The notes: generated by a model not told the origin, from the sequence alone. 38,169 bases of DNA from Pseudomonadota bacterium (GCA_018822545.1 JAHJKA010000071.1:78839-117007), one strand, 5' to 3'. Shown: positions 1 through 8,792, counted from the stretch's first letter. Made by a program: numbers and translations.

Positions 1-328
1 GCTCTTTTGCCGCATCAAGCATGGCAGCGGCCTCAAGGCGGGCATTTTCCTTCAGGACATGGGCTTCCTGCTTGGCCTTGGACTGCATTTCGTCGGCAAT
101 GTTCTGGGCCGCGATGATGGCGTTTTTAAAGGTGCGTTCCTGGGACTGAATCTGGTCACGTTCGCCTTGAACGGCGGCCATTGCATCCCGTAATTTCTCA
201 TTATCTTTGACCAAGACGAGATAATTCTCAGCAACCTTTTCAAGGAAGGCGTCCACTTCATCGACATCAAAACCGCGGAAACGCACATGGAACTGTTGGT
301 TCTGAATGTTTTCAGGGGTAAGCAGCAT
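1..328 (-). CDS. divIVA: DivIVA-family cell-division/polarity protein (3' end outside window)
   Basis: The reading frame opens at the ATG at 328-326, behind an AAGGAG ribosome binding site, and stays open to the left edge, so only about the first 109 residues are visible. The N-terminus MLLTPENIQNQQFHVRFRGF followed by DVDEVDAFLEKV is the characteristic DivIVA membrane-binding start (F-RG-D-EVD-FL). It is followed by a long charged helix rich in E, K, Q and A, as expected for the coiled coil. DivIVA proteins bind curved membrane at division sites or poles and recruit partners. It is the last visible gene of a minus-strand run after yggT, a common pairing in cell-division clusters. The overlapping frame at 52-288 is a shadow. 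Confidence 0.88.
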   Translation of the reverse strand, partial: MLLTPENIQNQQFHVRFRGFDVDEVDAFLEKVAENYLVLVKDNEKLRDAMAAVQGERDQIQSQERTFKNAIIAAQNIADEMQSKAKQEAHVLKENARLEAAAMLDAAKE

Positions 329-373
329 GGTAGTCACTCTCCTTCATCTCCCATTGGTGGATTATCGGCTTGC

Positions 374-676
374 TCAGCCAACCGAGTTGGCTATGTGATA
401 GAGGGTCTTTACGAGAAAATCCTGCAGAAAAATAATAACCAGCATGACAAGAAGCGGCGAAAAATCAATGCCAGAGGTGTAGGTAAAGGGCAGCATCTTA
501 CGGACCCTGTAGAGTACGGGTTCGGTAACATTGTGGAGAAAGCGAACAATGGGGTTGTAAGGATCAGGGCTTACCCAGGAAATAACAGCCCGGGCCAGCA
601 AAATGATCATGTAGCCATTGAGTATGAAGTTAACCAGCCCGGCAACAGCTTGTATGAAAATCCTGATAATAGACAT
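374..676 (-). CDS. yggT: YggT-family integral membrane protein
   Basis: The product has 100 residues and two hydrophobic stretches, about residues 5-32 and 72-90, separated by a loop with the family pattern ISWVSPDPYNPIVRFLHNVT, then EPVL and R-R--LP. That pattern is diagnostic of the YggT family. These small inner-membrane proteins are linked by gene neighbourhood to division genes (sepF, divIVA) and, in some bacteria, to osmotic stress; no biochemical activity is established. The gene lies 45 bases upstream of divIVA and 35 bases downstream of the MinD-like ATPase, so it is probably in the same transcript. Confidence 0.88.
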   Translation of the reverse strand: MSIIRIFIQAVAGLVNFILNGYMIILLARAVISWVSPDPYNPIVRFLHNVTEPVLYRVRKMLPFTYTSGIDFSPLLVMLVIIFLQDFLVKTLYHIANSVG

Positions 677-711
677 AGGTCAGTGGAGATAAGGTTGGTA
701 AGGGCGGTAGG

Positions 712-1476
712 CTAGGGTCGTGATTGCTCCAAGAGTTGGCTGGCAATTTCACGGATGGCCTTGGCCGCCGGGCAATCAGGTGCGGCAAGAAGAAACGGTT
801 TCTGTTTGCGGATTGCCTGGGTCACCTTGCTATCGTTAGGCAGCGGGCCCAGATAAGAGGGGGTCACCTGTAAAAATTGTTGAAGCACTGCCGCCATATT
901 GGTGAAGGTATTTAATCCTTCTGCTTTACTTTTAACATTGTTTACCACGAGTTTAAACCCCTTTTTCCCGTGGCGTGAGGCGAGAACTTTCATCAGGGCA
1001 TAGCCGTCGGTGAGCGAGGTCGGGTCCGGGGTGATAATGATGATGTTGGTGCTTGCCCACTGGTTGAACCAGAGGACGGAGTCGCCGATGCCGGCTGCAG
1101 TGTCAACCAGCACAAGATCAAAATCAGGGAGTATTTTTTCAAGAACCGTGGTGAGAAGAAGCTGGCCTTCATGGCTCAGACCGGCCATTTCCGGGACACC
1201 AGAGCTTGCCGGTAGCACAAAGAAATTCGTATCCACCTCAAAAAGAATGGATGCGGGATCGCGGCCATCCTCCACGGTTTCTCTGATGGTGTGGTTCACC
1301 TGTAGACCGAGGACCACATCAACATTGCCAAGGCCCAGGTCGCCGTCAATGAGCAGGGTTTTGATGCCCTTTTGAGCCAGGGCAGTGGCCAGATTAACGG
1401 AAAATGTGGTTTTGCCCACCCCGCCTTTGCCGCTGCTGATGCAGAGAATGGGGGGCGTTTTTTTTGCGGTGCTCAT
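712..1476 (-). CDS. MinD/FlhG-type ParA-family ATPase
   Basis: The preferred start is the ATG at 1476, giving MSTAKKTPPILC and 254 residues; an upstream ATG at 1539 would overlap the preceding gene. The deviant Walker A motif GKGGVGKTT lies right at the N-terminus, followed by DGDLGLGNVDVVLG and VDTAAGIG (Walker B and switch region). This is the layout of the MinD/FlhG/YlxH branch of ParA ATPases, membrane-associated switches that set division or flagellar position. No flagellar genes are visible, while yggT and divIVA follow directly, so a cell-division or polarity role seems at least as likely as flagellar placement. MinD and FlhG cannot be separated from sequence alone here. Confidence 0.85.
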   Translation of the reverse strand: MSTAKKTPPILCISSGKGGVGKTTFSVNLATALAQKGIKTLLIDGDLGLGNVDVVLGLQVNHTIRETVEDGRDPASILFEVDTNFFVLPASSGVPEMAGLSHEGQLLLTTVLEKILPDFDLVLVDTAAGIGDSVLWFNQWASTNIIIITPDPTSLTDGYALMKVLASRHGKKGFKLVVNNVKSKAEGLNTFTNMAAVLQQFLQVTPSYLGPLPNDSKVTQAIRKQKPFLLAAPDCPAAKAIREIASQLLEQSRP

Positions 1477-1480
1477 AGGG

Positions 1481-1780
1481 TTAACCGGTAAGGAATTTAA
1501 AGAGCTGGGCCCGTTCTTCCACACTGACCTGGCAGTCAATGGTGGCCGGGGCGCCAGCGCTTACGTTGTTTTCAGTCTGGGTGGCTTGCGACTTCCCTTG
1601 AGAGTGGGCACCCTTGAGTTCGGCAGTGATCTCTTGTAACAGCAGGCATTGCTCGGAGGCGGCAACACCCTCAGCAAAGAGGACAAGACCCTTGTTGTCG
1701 GACAAGGTATGGGCCTTGATGCCGTGTTCTTTGGCACTATGCTTGGTGGATTCAAGAAAAATGGGTGGAAGTATCGCCAT
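1481..1780 (-). CDS. Small protein of unknown function
   Basis: This 99-residue frame lies between metG and the MinD-like ATPase, ending 4 bases before the preferred ATPase start, which suggests translational coupling. I recognise no domain. It has a mixed N-terminal half (MAILPPIFLESTKHSAKEHGIK), a middle with LLLQEITAEL, a polar Gln/Ser/Thr-rich linker at about 60-78, and a C-terminal segment TIDCQVSVEERAQLFKFL. There is no signal peptide and no membrane segment. The ribosome binding site is weak. Its position in a tight co-directional run supports it being real; overlapping frames on both strands are less convincing. Confidence 0.6.
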   Translation of the reverse strand: MAILPPIFLESTKHSAKEHGIKAHTLSDNKGLVLFAEGVAASEQCLLLQEITAELKGAHSQGKSQATQTENNVSAGAPATIDCQVSVEERAQLFKFLTG

Positions 1781-1852
1781 TACAGAATGATTACAGAGGT
1801 GATGAAATGTGAAGATGGCTTCATGTTAAAAAAAACCGGGCACGACCTGAAC

Positions 1853-3763
1853 TCAGGCCACCCGTGATCCGGGCGCAACCTCCGCCGAGACAGAGGAAAG
1901 CACCAGGCGATCACCATCTTTGGCCGCCAGCACCATGCCTTGGGAGGTAATACCCATCAATTTTGCCGGTTTGAGATTGGCAACGATAATAACCCGGCGG
2001 CCAGGCAGATCTTCGGGCTGATAAAACTCGGCAATGCCGGCGACGATGGTTCGTTCTTCCGGCGCGCGCACCGTGAGTTTCAGCAGACGGTCCGATTTTT
2101 TAACCTTTTCAGCAGCAATAATTTCCGCCACCCGTAGCTCCACCTTGCCAAAGTCTTCAAAGGTGATAACGCCTTCAAGTTTTTTCTTGTCGTCCTTGTC
2201 GGCTTTTGCCTCTTTGGGGGCAGAGTCCTTATGGCCGTCTTTTTTCTTTTCCATACGGGGAAAGAGCGGTTCTGGTTTGGCAATGTCTGTGCCTGGGGTC
2301 AGACCGCCCCATTGGGCCAGGGAGGTCAGAGCGCCCTTATTGGCAACACCGAGGCCGATGCGCATTTTGGCGGCGGCAGCAGGCATGATCGGTTCCACGG
2401 CCAGGGCGATGATGCGTAAGCACTCCAGGAGATAGTAGAATACCGTGTCCAGGTGATGCTTCTGCTCGTCATTCTTGACCATGTCCCAGGGGGCATTTTC
2501 AACAATGTATTTGTTGGCCTTGCTCACCACTTCCCAGACGGCCTGCAGGGCCAGGTGGAAGCGGAAATCGCTCATCTCTTTTTGGTAGGTGGCAATCATG
2601 GCGGTGCAGGCTTGCGCCAGGGCCGTATCGATTTCCCGCGGTTCTCCGGGGGCAGGCACCTTGCCATCAACAAATTTACCCACCATGGTCAGCGACCGGG
2701 AAAAGAGATTGCCCAGATCATTGGCCAGATCAGAATTCTGACGAACCACCACGGCATCGGCTGAAAAAGAGGAGTCGAGACCAAAGGACATGTCGCGCAG
2801 CAGGAAATAGCGCACCACATCAGCGCCGAACTCCTCCACCATCTCATGGGGGCGTACCACATTGCCCAGGGATTTACTCATCTTGGCATCACCCATGTTC
2901 CAGTAGCCGTGGACATGCAGCTTCTTATAGGGTGCGAGGCCCATGGCTTTGAGCATGGTGGGCCAGAAGATGGCATGGGGCTTGAGGATGTCCTTGGCAA
3001 TGACATGCTCGGCCACTGGCCAGTATCTCGCAAATTTCTCATCGTCCGGATAGCCCAGACCGCTGAGATAGTTGATCAGGGCATCAAACCAGACATAGGT
3101 GACAAAATTGTTGTCAAAGGGCAGCGGGATGCCCCAGGTAAGGCGGCTGGTGGGCCGGGAGATGCAGAGATCCTCCAGGGGTTCGCTCAAGAAGGAGAGC
3201 ATCTCGTTTTTGTAGCGCTCCGGGGTGATAAACTCCGGGTGGCTGTTGATATGGTCGATGAGCCAATCCTGGTACTTGCTCATCTTGAAAAAATAGTTTT
3301 GTTCGCGGATCTTTGCCGGTGGTTTGAGGTGGTCGGGGCAATTGCCCTCGATCAGTTCTTTTTCAGTGAGGAAGCGCTCGCAGCCCTGGCAATAGAGGCC
3401 CTCATATTCGCTGAAATAGATGTCGCCCTGATCATAGACCTTCTGGAGGATGGCCTGGACGTTGTTGAGATGATCTGGGTCCGTGGTGCGGATGAAGTTG
3501 TCCGGCGCAATCTCCAGGGGCGGCCAGGACTCACGAAACAGGGCGCTTATCCGGTCGACATAGGCCTGAGGTGATTCACCCGCCCTTTCCGCGGCCTGAA
3601 CAATCTTATCGCCATGCTCATCCGTGCCGGTCTGGAAGCGGACATCATCACCACATAATCTTTTGAAACGGGCGTAGGTGTCGGCGACAATGGTGGAGTA
3701 AGCGTGGCCAAGATGGGGTGGGGCATTTACATAAAAGATGGGAGTGGTGATATAGGTGGTCAT
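1853..3763 (-). CDS. metG: Methionyl-tRNA synthetase with C-terminal tRNA-binding domain
   Basis: This cytoplasmic class I synthetase charges tRNA-Met. The 636-residue product carries the HIGH signature as HLGH (17-20) and KMSKS at 294-298. It has a single zinc-knuckle set, C125, C128, C142 and H145, and an anticodon-binding helical region. A lysine/acid-rich linker near 500-530 leads to the EMAP-II-like tRNA-binding domain (from about 533, GVITFEDFGKVELRV), which dimerises many bacterial MetRS. Length and order are normal for the long bacterial form. The start overlaps the ricT stop by four bases (ATGA), so the two are translationally coupled. Confidence 0.97.
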   Translation of the reverse strand: MTTYITTPIFYVNAPPHLGHAYSTIVADTYARFKRLCGDDVRFQTGTDEHGDKIVQAAERAGESPQAYVDRISALFRESWPPLEIAPDNFIRTTDPDHLNNVQAILQKVYDQGDIYFSEYEGLYCQGCERFLTEKELIEGNCPDHLKPPAKIREQNYFFKMSKYQDWLIDHINSHPEFITPERYKNEMLSFLSEPLEDLCISRPTSRLTWGIPLPFDNNFVTYVWFDALINYLSGLGYPDDEKFARYWPVAEHVIAKDILKPHAIFWPTMLKAMGLAPYKKLHVHGYWNMGDAKMSKSLGNVVRPHEMVEEFGADVVRYFLLRDMSFGLDSSFSADAVVVRQNSDLANDLGNLFSRSLTMVGKFVDGKVPAPGEPREIDTALAQACTAMIATYQKEMSDFRFHLALQAVWEVVSKANKYIVENAPWDMVKNDEQKHHLDTVFYYLLECLRIIALAVEPIMPAAAAKMRIGLGVANKGALTSLAQWGGLTPGTDIAKPEPLFPRMEKKKDGHKDSAPKEAKADKDDKKKLEGVITFEDFGKVELRVAEIIAAEKVKKSDRLLKLTVRAPEERTIVAGIAEFYQPEDLPGRRVIIVANLKPAKLMGITSQGMVLAAKDGDRLVLSSVSAEVAPGSRVA

Positions 3764-4740
3764 TTCTGCTTTCCGCGGGGCTTGTCAGTCTTGTCGGAGG
3801 GGCTTTTGGGTTTCTTGTCGGTCCGGGGTGGCCGTTTGCTCTGCTGCGGCTGTTGGCGCATCTCCTGGGTCAGAGGCTCCCAGGTGGAGCGGGGCAGGTC
3901 CATGGTTACGGCCCGGTCTTCCGGATCGATGACGGTGATGGATTCTTCCAGGACATTGAGCTTGATCACCTTGAGGGGCTTATCGTCAACGATGATGGTC
4001 TTGCCGCAGCGCGGCATCTGGCGCCTGATTTCCTTATACATGGGGAATTCATAGGTAAGACAGCAGAGCAGTCTATTGCAGATACCGGAAATCTTGGTGG
4101 GGTTTAACGGCAGATTTTGTTCCTTGGCCATCTTGATGGAGACAGCGGCAAAATTGTCAATATAGGAGGAGCAGCACAGCTCCCGGCCGCAGCTGCCGAT
4201 GCCGCCCAGCATTTTTGTCTCATGGCGGACGCCGACCTGACGCATCTCCACCCGGGTGCGAAATTCCTGGACCAGATCCTTGACCAGGGCCCGGAAATCC
4301 ACCCGGTTTTCAGCGGTGAAATAGAAGATGACCTTGCTGCCATTAAAGAAACGTTCGACCTTGATCAGTTTCATGGCAAGGTCATGTTTTTTGATGAGGC
4401 TGACGCAGGATTTGAAGGCTTCCTCTTCCTTTTCAATCAGGCGGACAAACTTCTCTTTTTCCTCGGGGTTACAGCGCTTTTGAATATGGAAGGCGGGCTT
4501 GAGTCCGGCAAGTTTGCCTTCAAGAACAGGCTGGGGGCCAAGGCCGACGATCATCGCCGGTTCCGGACCATGATCGGTGACCACAATAACATCGTCACCG
4601 CTGTGCAGATCCTGGAGGTTGGCGGTGGCGGTAAATATTTGATCTTTGGCGCGAAAACGAACCTTGTACCATCTGCCGATTGAGGGCGCTGGGGTTTGTT
4701 CGGTGTTTTCTGCGGCCTGGGGTTCTTCTGTTTGGCTCAT
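3760..4740 (-). CDS. ricT: PSP1-domain protein, RicT/YaaT type
   Basis: The 326-residue protein has the PSP1 core, including GGIGSCGRELCC with SSYI (C184, C189, C190) and GICNRLLCCLTYE (C221, C226, C227). In Bacillus RicT such conserved cysteines take part in iron-sulfur binding within the RicA-F-T complex that influences RNA processing; whether that partner complex exists here cannot be seen. The C-terminal 40 residues are Lys/Pro-rich and probably disordered. Position between holB and metG matches the conserved holB-yaaT neighbourhood of many bacteria. It overlaps metG by four bases. Confidence 0.88.
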   Translation of the reverse strand: MSQTEEPQAAENTEQTPAPSIGRWYKVRFRAKDQIFTATANLQDLHSGDDVIVVTDHGPEPAMIVGLGPQPVLEGKLAGLKPAFHIQKRCNPEEKEKFVRLIEKEEEAFKSCVSLIKKHDLAMKLIKVERFFNGSKVIFYFTAENRVDFRALVKDLVQEFRTRVEMRQVGVRHETKMLGGIGSCGRELCCSSYIDNFAAVSIKMAKEQNLPLNPTKISGICNRLLCCLTYEFPMYKEIRRQMPRCGKTIIVDDKPLKVIKLNVLEESITVIDPEDRAVTMDLPRSTWEPLTQEMRQQPQQSKRPPRTDKKPKSPSDKTDKPRGKQK

Positions 4741-4855
4741 GGGTATACGCTGTCTGACGCGAGAAGATGCATTAAAAATGTCTCAGTCTTTGCGGCGGCC
4801 AGCCCTGGAATTCGAGCTGGTGGCGCATGCTCAGGTGAGTATTAAGCAACAATCT

Positions 4856-5854
4856 TTAACATTTTTCCCTAAGCAAGGCAAAGAAAAGAACCTCGCAGAC
4901 CAGGGTGCGGTTGCAGTTGCGCAGGAGCTGGCGGCGGGCCTGGCCGAGATGGTCAAGGGCGGTGAGCAGGCCGGGGTGGTGCCAAGAGTGGCGGCCATGC
5001 TCGAGAAGATCGGCAAGATCATGGTTAATCAGCTGGCCTGAGTTCCGCAAACTTAAGAGAAGAAGATCGCGCAGCCAGGTGGCGAAAAGATCAAGAAGGT
5101 CGTTCAGGTTTTCCTTGAGATCGGCGGCCTGGGCAGCCAGGCCATATACCGCTGCAACCGCCTCGGGGCTCTCAGGGTCAAGACGGGTCAGGGTATCGAT
5201 CATCCCACGGCGCAGGTCGAGAAGGCCCATGCTGTGCAGGAGCAGGGCGCGGCCAGGGCTGCCCTCGGCCACGGCGGCCAGGGTCAGGGCCTGGCTGTGT
5301 TCCACTTCCGGCGCCAGCAGAGCGGCAACCTCCTGGTAGCTGAGCGGCGAAAAAGGCACGAGCTGGCAGCGTGACAGGATGGTGGGCAGGATACCGCCCG
5401 CCTCATCGCCGGTGAGAATAAGCAGGGTGTCGGGCGGCGGCTCCTCAAGGGTTTTGAGCAGCGCGTTTGCCACCTCAGGCCGGCGCATGGTGTCGTGGAT
5501 ATCCGCCAGGATGATCACCCTGGTCCGAGCCTCAAAGGGGGGATAGGCCAGGTCTTTTTGCAGTTGGCGGATCTGGTCGATCTTGATGCCTGCCCCTTGG
5601 GGCTCGATGCTATGAAGATCGGGGTGGTTGCCTGAGCTGAATTTTTTACAGGATGGGCAGTTGCTGCAGGCCTCCCCATTTTGCGGGGAGGCGCAATTGA
5701 TCAAGGCGGCAAAGGCCCGGGCCAGCATTTTCTTGCCAACCCCGGTGGGGCCCTTGAAGAGATAGGCGTGACTCATCTTCTCTTTGGTAAAGGAGGTGAG
5801 GAGAAAATTTTTGGCCTTGTTCTGGCCGATGACAGCGGAGAGAGGTGTGAGCAT
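4856..5854 (-). CDS. holB: DNA polymerase III delta' subunit (clamp loader)
   Basis: The 332-residue AAA+ protein begins MLTPLSAVIGQNKAKNFLL, has a Walker A-like GPTGVGKK (35-42), a four-cysteine zinc module (C54, C63, C66, C69), the DIHDTMRRPEVANALLKTLEEPP segment and a sensor-like SRC in TILSRCQLVPF. These features define the DnaX-family delta' subunit, which helps load the sliding clamp at the replication fork. It is the first gene of the minus-strand cluster; thymidylate kinase, often its upstream partner, is absent here. A 115-base gap without a recognisable gene separates it from ricT. Confidence 0.93.
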   Translation of the reverse strand: MLTPLSAVIGQNKAKNFLLTSFTKEKMSHAYLFKGPTGVGKKMLARAFAALINCASPQNGEACSNCPSCKKFSSGNHPDLHSIEPQGAGIKIDQIRQLQKDLAYPPFEARTRVIILADIHDTMRRPEVANALLKTLEEPPPDTLLILTGDEAGGILPTILSRCQLVPFSPLSYQEVAALLAPEVEHSQALTLAAVAEGSPGRALLLHSMGLLDLRRGMIDTLTRLDPESPEAVAAVYGLAAQAADLKENLNDLLDLFATWLRDLLLLSLRNSGQLINHDLADLLEHGRHSWHHPGLLTALDHLGQARRQLLRNCNRTLVCEVLFFALLREKC

Positions 5855-5947
5855 GTTTGTATGTCCTGGCAGGGTCCTGCATTTGTGCTATGGTGGTGAG
5901 ATTAGCAGGCCCTTACCACTTGTCAAGCTCTAAGCTGCTTTAACACT
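5855..5947. promoter_or_regulatory. Divergent intergenic region between holB and the rhodanese gene
   Basis: This short spacer must hold the promoters of the leftward holB cluster and the rightward rhodanese gene. I see no clear consensus -35/-10 pair and no sigma-54 promoter; a TGGCAG...TGCA match near 5866 has the wrong spacing by one base. Confidence 0.4.
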
Positions 5948-6352
5948 ATGAATATGAATATGAATAAGAGTACAACCTCCTTCCTTTTCAGCCTTTTTAT
6001 GGGCGCAGGGTTTTTTCTGCTTTGTGGCTGTTCCGGGGCATCCCGTTCCATGCCGAGTACCGATCTGTTTAGCCTCATGAACCAGGGCAACACGCCGATC
6101 CTTGTCGATGTCCGCAGTGCGGGGGAATTTGCTGCAGGCCATCTCCCGGGCGCCATCCATATCCCCTTTTATGCCGTGGGTAAACGCTCTCAGGAGATCA
6201 GCACGGCCAAAGACAGGCCGGTGGTTGTCTATTGCACCCATGGACTCCGGGCCTGGTGGGCCGCCTTTGTTCTAAGGGGCAAAGGCTTTAGCGAGGTAGC
6301 CATCCTATCACTTCGTGGTAGCAATGCGGCTTTGCCCGTGGTTCACGATTAG
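5948..6352 (+). CDS. Rhodanese-domain lipoprotein
   Basis: The 134-residue product starts with a basic/polar N-terminus, a hydrophobic stretch (11-25) and a lipobox-like LCGC with the lipidated cysteine at C28, so it is probably a membrane-anchored envelope lipoprotein. A single rhodanese domain follows: VDVRSAGEFAAGHLPGAIHI (53-72) and the active-site loop CTHGLRA with catalytic C96. Rhodaneses transfer sulfane sulfur through a cysteine persulfide. The domain is complete and close to minimal size. The gene appears monocistronic, divergent from holB. The physiological sulfur donor cannot be inferred. The start chosen gives the repeated MNMNMN; a later ATG in the same run is possible. Confidence 0.85.
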   Translation: MNMNMNKSTTSFLFSLFMGAGFFLLCGCSGASRSMPSTDLFSLMNQGNTPILVDVRSAGEFAAGHLPGAIHIPFYAVGKRSQEISTAKDRPVVVYCTHGLRAWWAAFVLRGKGFSEVAILSLRGSNAALPVVHD

Positions 6353-6431
6353 GCTGTCTGGCGTGGTGTGGATGTTGAAAAAAGGCCTGAGTCGAATTAA
6401 GCGTTGGGGAGTGAGGTTCACGTTTCTGTTG

Positions 6432-6452
6432 GGAGGAGAGTTTTTCTCCTCC
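6432..6452 (+). terminator. Possible hairpin terminator of the rhodanese gene
   Basis: GGAGGAG is complementary to CTCCTCC with a 7-base loop that contains the T run. The T run is in the loop rather than after the stem, so this is a weak terminator candidate. Confidence 0.3.
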
Positions 6453-6476
6453 TCTCTTTCTATGGACAAAAAAAGG

Positions 6477-6520
6477 AAAATAGCCATATGGCTATCGAGC
6501 ATTAGCCATATGGCTATTTT
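6477..6520. promoter_or_regulatory. Tandem identical 14-bp palindromes, putative enhancer/operator sites
   Basis: TAGCCATATGGCTA occurs at 6481-6494 and again at 6503-6516. Each copy is a perfect palindrome, and flanking AAAA and TTTT make the whole block an 18-bp perfect inverted repeat with an 8-base spacer. The centres are 22 bp apart, about two helical turns, so two dimers would lie on the same DNA face. The block is 105-160 bp upstream of the sigma-54 promoter at 6625, a typical position for NtrC-type activator sites. Alternatively it could act as a hairpin in a rhodanese transcript. Confidence 0.6.
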
Positions 6521-6624
6521 GGTGTTTTTTTGGGCGCAATATGCTTCCGGGGCAGGCAAGGTCTTTCAAGGTAATGCATTGTTTATATGCGGAAAGCATA
6601 AAAAAAATGGGCAAAATGCCGCAG

Positions 6625-6640
6625 TGGCATAGGTGTTGCT
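6625..6640 (+). promoter_or_regulatory. Sigma-54 (RpoN) promoter of the decaheme cytochrome gene
   Basis: TGGCATAGGTGTTGCT matches the -24/-12 consensus TGGCACGNNNNTTGCW at all positions except C6 and G7. The GG and GC doublets have the required 10-base separation. Transcription would start near 6650, leaving a leader of about 185 nt. An imperfect dyad (TGTTGCTCTT against AAGAACAACA, 6634-6657) overlaps the -12 element and start, possibly a repressor site. Confidence 0.7.
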
Positions 6641-6834
6641 CTTGGTTAAGAACAACAAAAAATAGCTCGACCATAAGTACCCATCCGGCGCTTATGGTTT
6701 TAGAATTTTATATCTCCAAAGTGTTTTTGTGCCACGTGCAGATTTATTCATCAACAAAGGAGGGGCAAGAGTCTGAAAATAACTATCGGCCGTAAGTAAA
6801 AAACCATCCAGATTAATGATTTGAGGAGATCAAA

Positions 6835-8724
6835 ATGATAAAAAAAGGAGCATTGCTTTGCGCTCTTGTGATGACCGTGGGCCTTGGCGCCCAGGATGTA
6901 TTCGCAGGTAAGCCAGTCGATAACGATGGTGATGGCTATAAGTCAACCAGTGATTGTAATGATAATGATGCAAGCGTGTGGGTTCTTAACTCCTGCGGCG
7001 ACTGCGCCGTGGAGCCTGTTGGCGGTTGCGGCGGAACACCTCCCCCTGCCACTGGTCATGACAGTATAACCGGGACCTTTACCACCCCGGCGGAAGTCAC
7101 CGCTAAATGTCTGGAGTGTCACGCCGCGGAAGGTTTTGCGGCCGTCAATTCCCTGCATGGCATGAAGCCCACTGCGGCCCCAAATGTCACCAATATTTCC
7201 GGCGACAGCCAGAAACTAAGCGAGATTAATACCTTTTGCAGTTATCCAAACCCTGATCTGGCTGGGGCTGCCTGTCTTAGCTGTCATCCTACCCTGGGCA
7301 AGACTGAAAATCTGGTTGCTGCTGATATCGATTGTCTGCGCTGCCATAATGATGCCTATAAGAGTATGTTTCCGGGCGACCCTGATCCTGCCAACTGGGA
7401 CAATATTGTCGACTGGCAGGGTACCGCTAAGACCTATGTCCCGGCGGACAAAGATGCTAACGGTGAATTTTATGTCGCCTTTAACTGGGCTGCCATGCCT
7501 GGCCTTACCGCCCTTGATCTGATCAAAGGTGTGCATCGGCCCACCACCAAAACCTGTCTGAGCTGCCATGCCAAGGCCGGCGGCGGCGACTGGACCAAGC
7601 GTGGTGATATCGGCCTGAACTCCGTCGATCCCACCAGCGCCCAAGATGTCCATCTTGCCTCTGTAGCCAATGGCGGTGCAGGTTTGGCCTGTGCGGATTG
7701 TCATACCCCATCCAGTCACGCCATTCCTGGTCGTGGTATTGATCTGCGTCCTTCTGAGGGCGGCTCGGTAAAGGCCTGTATCGACTGCCATGCCGGCATG
7801 GATTCCGGTGGTCATGCTGCATCTGGCCGCCGTGCCGAGCCTGATCGTCATACGCCTCGTGTTGCCTGTCAATCCTGTCATATCCCTGCCTTCGCCAAGG
7901 GTGGTGCCACGGAGATGTGGCGTGACTGGACCAATCCCCATTGGAACCAGGCCCTGTGTAGTGGTCAAGGCGCCTGGGCCGGTGAAGAGCATAAGGTTGC
8001 CAATGTTGCTCCGGACCATGTCTTCTTTGACGGCACCAGCTATGTGTACGCTTTAGGGCAGACCCTGGCCAAGGTTGATCCGCTCAGCGGTTATGGGATG
8101 ATGGCAGATGCCAATGGTGACATTAATGATGCCCAGGGTGTCAGCAAGCTTGTACCGATTAAACGTCATCAGTCCAATATGGCGGTGATGAGTTCCGGTG
8201 CCAATGTCGGCAAGGTCATTCCTTTTGATGTGGTCTGGCAGTTTAAGACCGGTCTCTCCAATGAGGCAGCGGAAAGAGGCAAGGCCTATGCTGGATACAC
8301 CGGCAGCCATGAGTGGAAATGGCTGGAGGCAGAAATGGCCATTAACCATGGGGTGAGCCCGGCCGCCAATGTCGCGGCGTGTACCAGCTGTCATCATGCC
8401 AGCAGAGACTTCCTCGTGGAAACCCAGAGCAAGCTCGACAAGCTCGGGTATGCCCTTAAGGATGCCGACAAGAACGGTGTGGTGAATGCCGCGGATAAGG
8501 CCATCATCTGTAGCCAGTGTCATGCCGAGAAAGCCTTTAAGCGTGACTGGGAGCAGATGCATGCCCATACCCAGAAGGGTTCCGGCATCGGCTGTACCTT
8601 CTGCCATGACATCAAGCGTCCTGAGAGGGGTTTAAGTGAACCCTGTAATCCGAACGGCACGGAAAACACCGCTGCCATCAACGAATTTGTGGATACCAAT
8701 TACTATGATCACTGTACGCCGTAA
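6835..8724 (+). CDS. Periplasmic decaheme c-type cytochrome, octaheme tetrathionate reductase-like
   Basis: The 629-residue product has a Sec signal (1-24, cleavage after DVFA) and ten CXXCH haem motifs starting at residues 92, 147, 167, 241, 286, 315, 345, 516, 559 and 587. The arrangement from 92 to 349, including [44 protein letters not shown] with HAIPGR and VACQSCHIP, recalls the octaheme tetrathionate reductase family of Shewanella and relatives (from memory). Two features are extra: an N-terminal metal-binding stretch [20 protein letters not shown] (29-48) resembling the MopE-type motif, and a dockerin-like calcium loop [12 protein letters not shown] (543-554) before the last two haems. 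The start has a GAGGAG site. Likely role: periplasmic electron transfer or reduction of a sulfur or nitrogen oxyanion; the substrate is unknown. Confidence 0.88.
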   Translation: MIKKGALLCALVMTVGLGAQDVFAGKPVDNDGDGYKSTSDCNDNDASVWVLNSCGDCAVEPVGGCGGTPPPATGHDSITGTFTTPAEVTAKCLECHAAEGFAAVNSLHGMKPTAAPNVTNISGDSQKLSEINTFCSYPNPDLAGAACLSCHPTLGKTENLVAADIDCLRCHNDAYKSMFPGDPDPANWDNIVDWQGTAKTYVPADKDANGEFYVAFNWAAMPGLTALDLIKGVHRPTTKTCLSCHAKAGGGDWTKRGDIGLNSVDPTSAQDVHLASVANGGAGLACADCHTPSSHAIPGRGIDLRPSEGGSVKACIDCHAGMDSGGHAASGRRAEPDRHTPRVACQSCHIPAFAKGGATEMWRDWTNPHWNQALCSGQGAWAGEEHKVANVAPDHVFFDGTSYVYALGQTLAKVDPLSGYGMMADANGDINDAQGVSKLVPIKRHQSNMAVMSSGANVGKVIPFDVVWQFKTGLSNEAAERGKAYAGYTGSHEWKWLEAEMAINHGVSPAANVAACTSCHHASRDFLVETQSKLDKLGYALKDADKNGVVNAADKAIICSQCHAEKAFKRDWEQMHAHTQKGSGIGCTFCHDIKRPERGLSEPCNPNGTENTAAINEFVDTNYYDHCTP

Positions 8725-8757
8725 GTAATTGCCCGTTCGTTAGTCGTTGTCGTTAAC

Positions 8758-8789
8758 AAAAGGCCGCCCCGCAAGGGGTGGCCTTTTTT
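8758..8789 (+). terminator. Rho-independent terminator of the cytochrome gene
   Basis: A 13-bp stem (AAAAGGCCGCCCC with GGGGTGGCCTTTT, one G-T wobble) closes a GCAA loop and runs into a T tract. It lies 34 bases after the cytochrome stop codon. The group II intron begins 3 bases after it. Confidence 0.92.
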
Positions 8790-8792
8790 GTT

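Larger units (their letters stand above)
6353..6834. other. Long intergenic region with regulatory structure before the cytochrome gene
   Basis: This 482-base stretch has no convincing gene. In order it holds a small hairpin (GGAGGAG/CTCCTCC around 6432-6452), a pair of identical palindromes at 6477-6520, a sigma-54-type promoter at 6625-6640, an imperfect dyad over the promoter and start region (6634-6657), and the cytochrome ribosome binding site. Small frames at 6315-6632 and 6541-6795 lack ribosome binding sites and recognisable composition. Confidence 0.6.

Noticed and set aside
6541..6795. 84-residue frame before the cytochrome
   Set aside because: No ribosome binding site, unusual composition, and it spans the sigma-54 promoter.
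7216..8019. 267-residue frame on the minus strand
   Set aside because: It is antisense to the decaheme cytochrome and has no recognisable motif.
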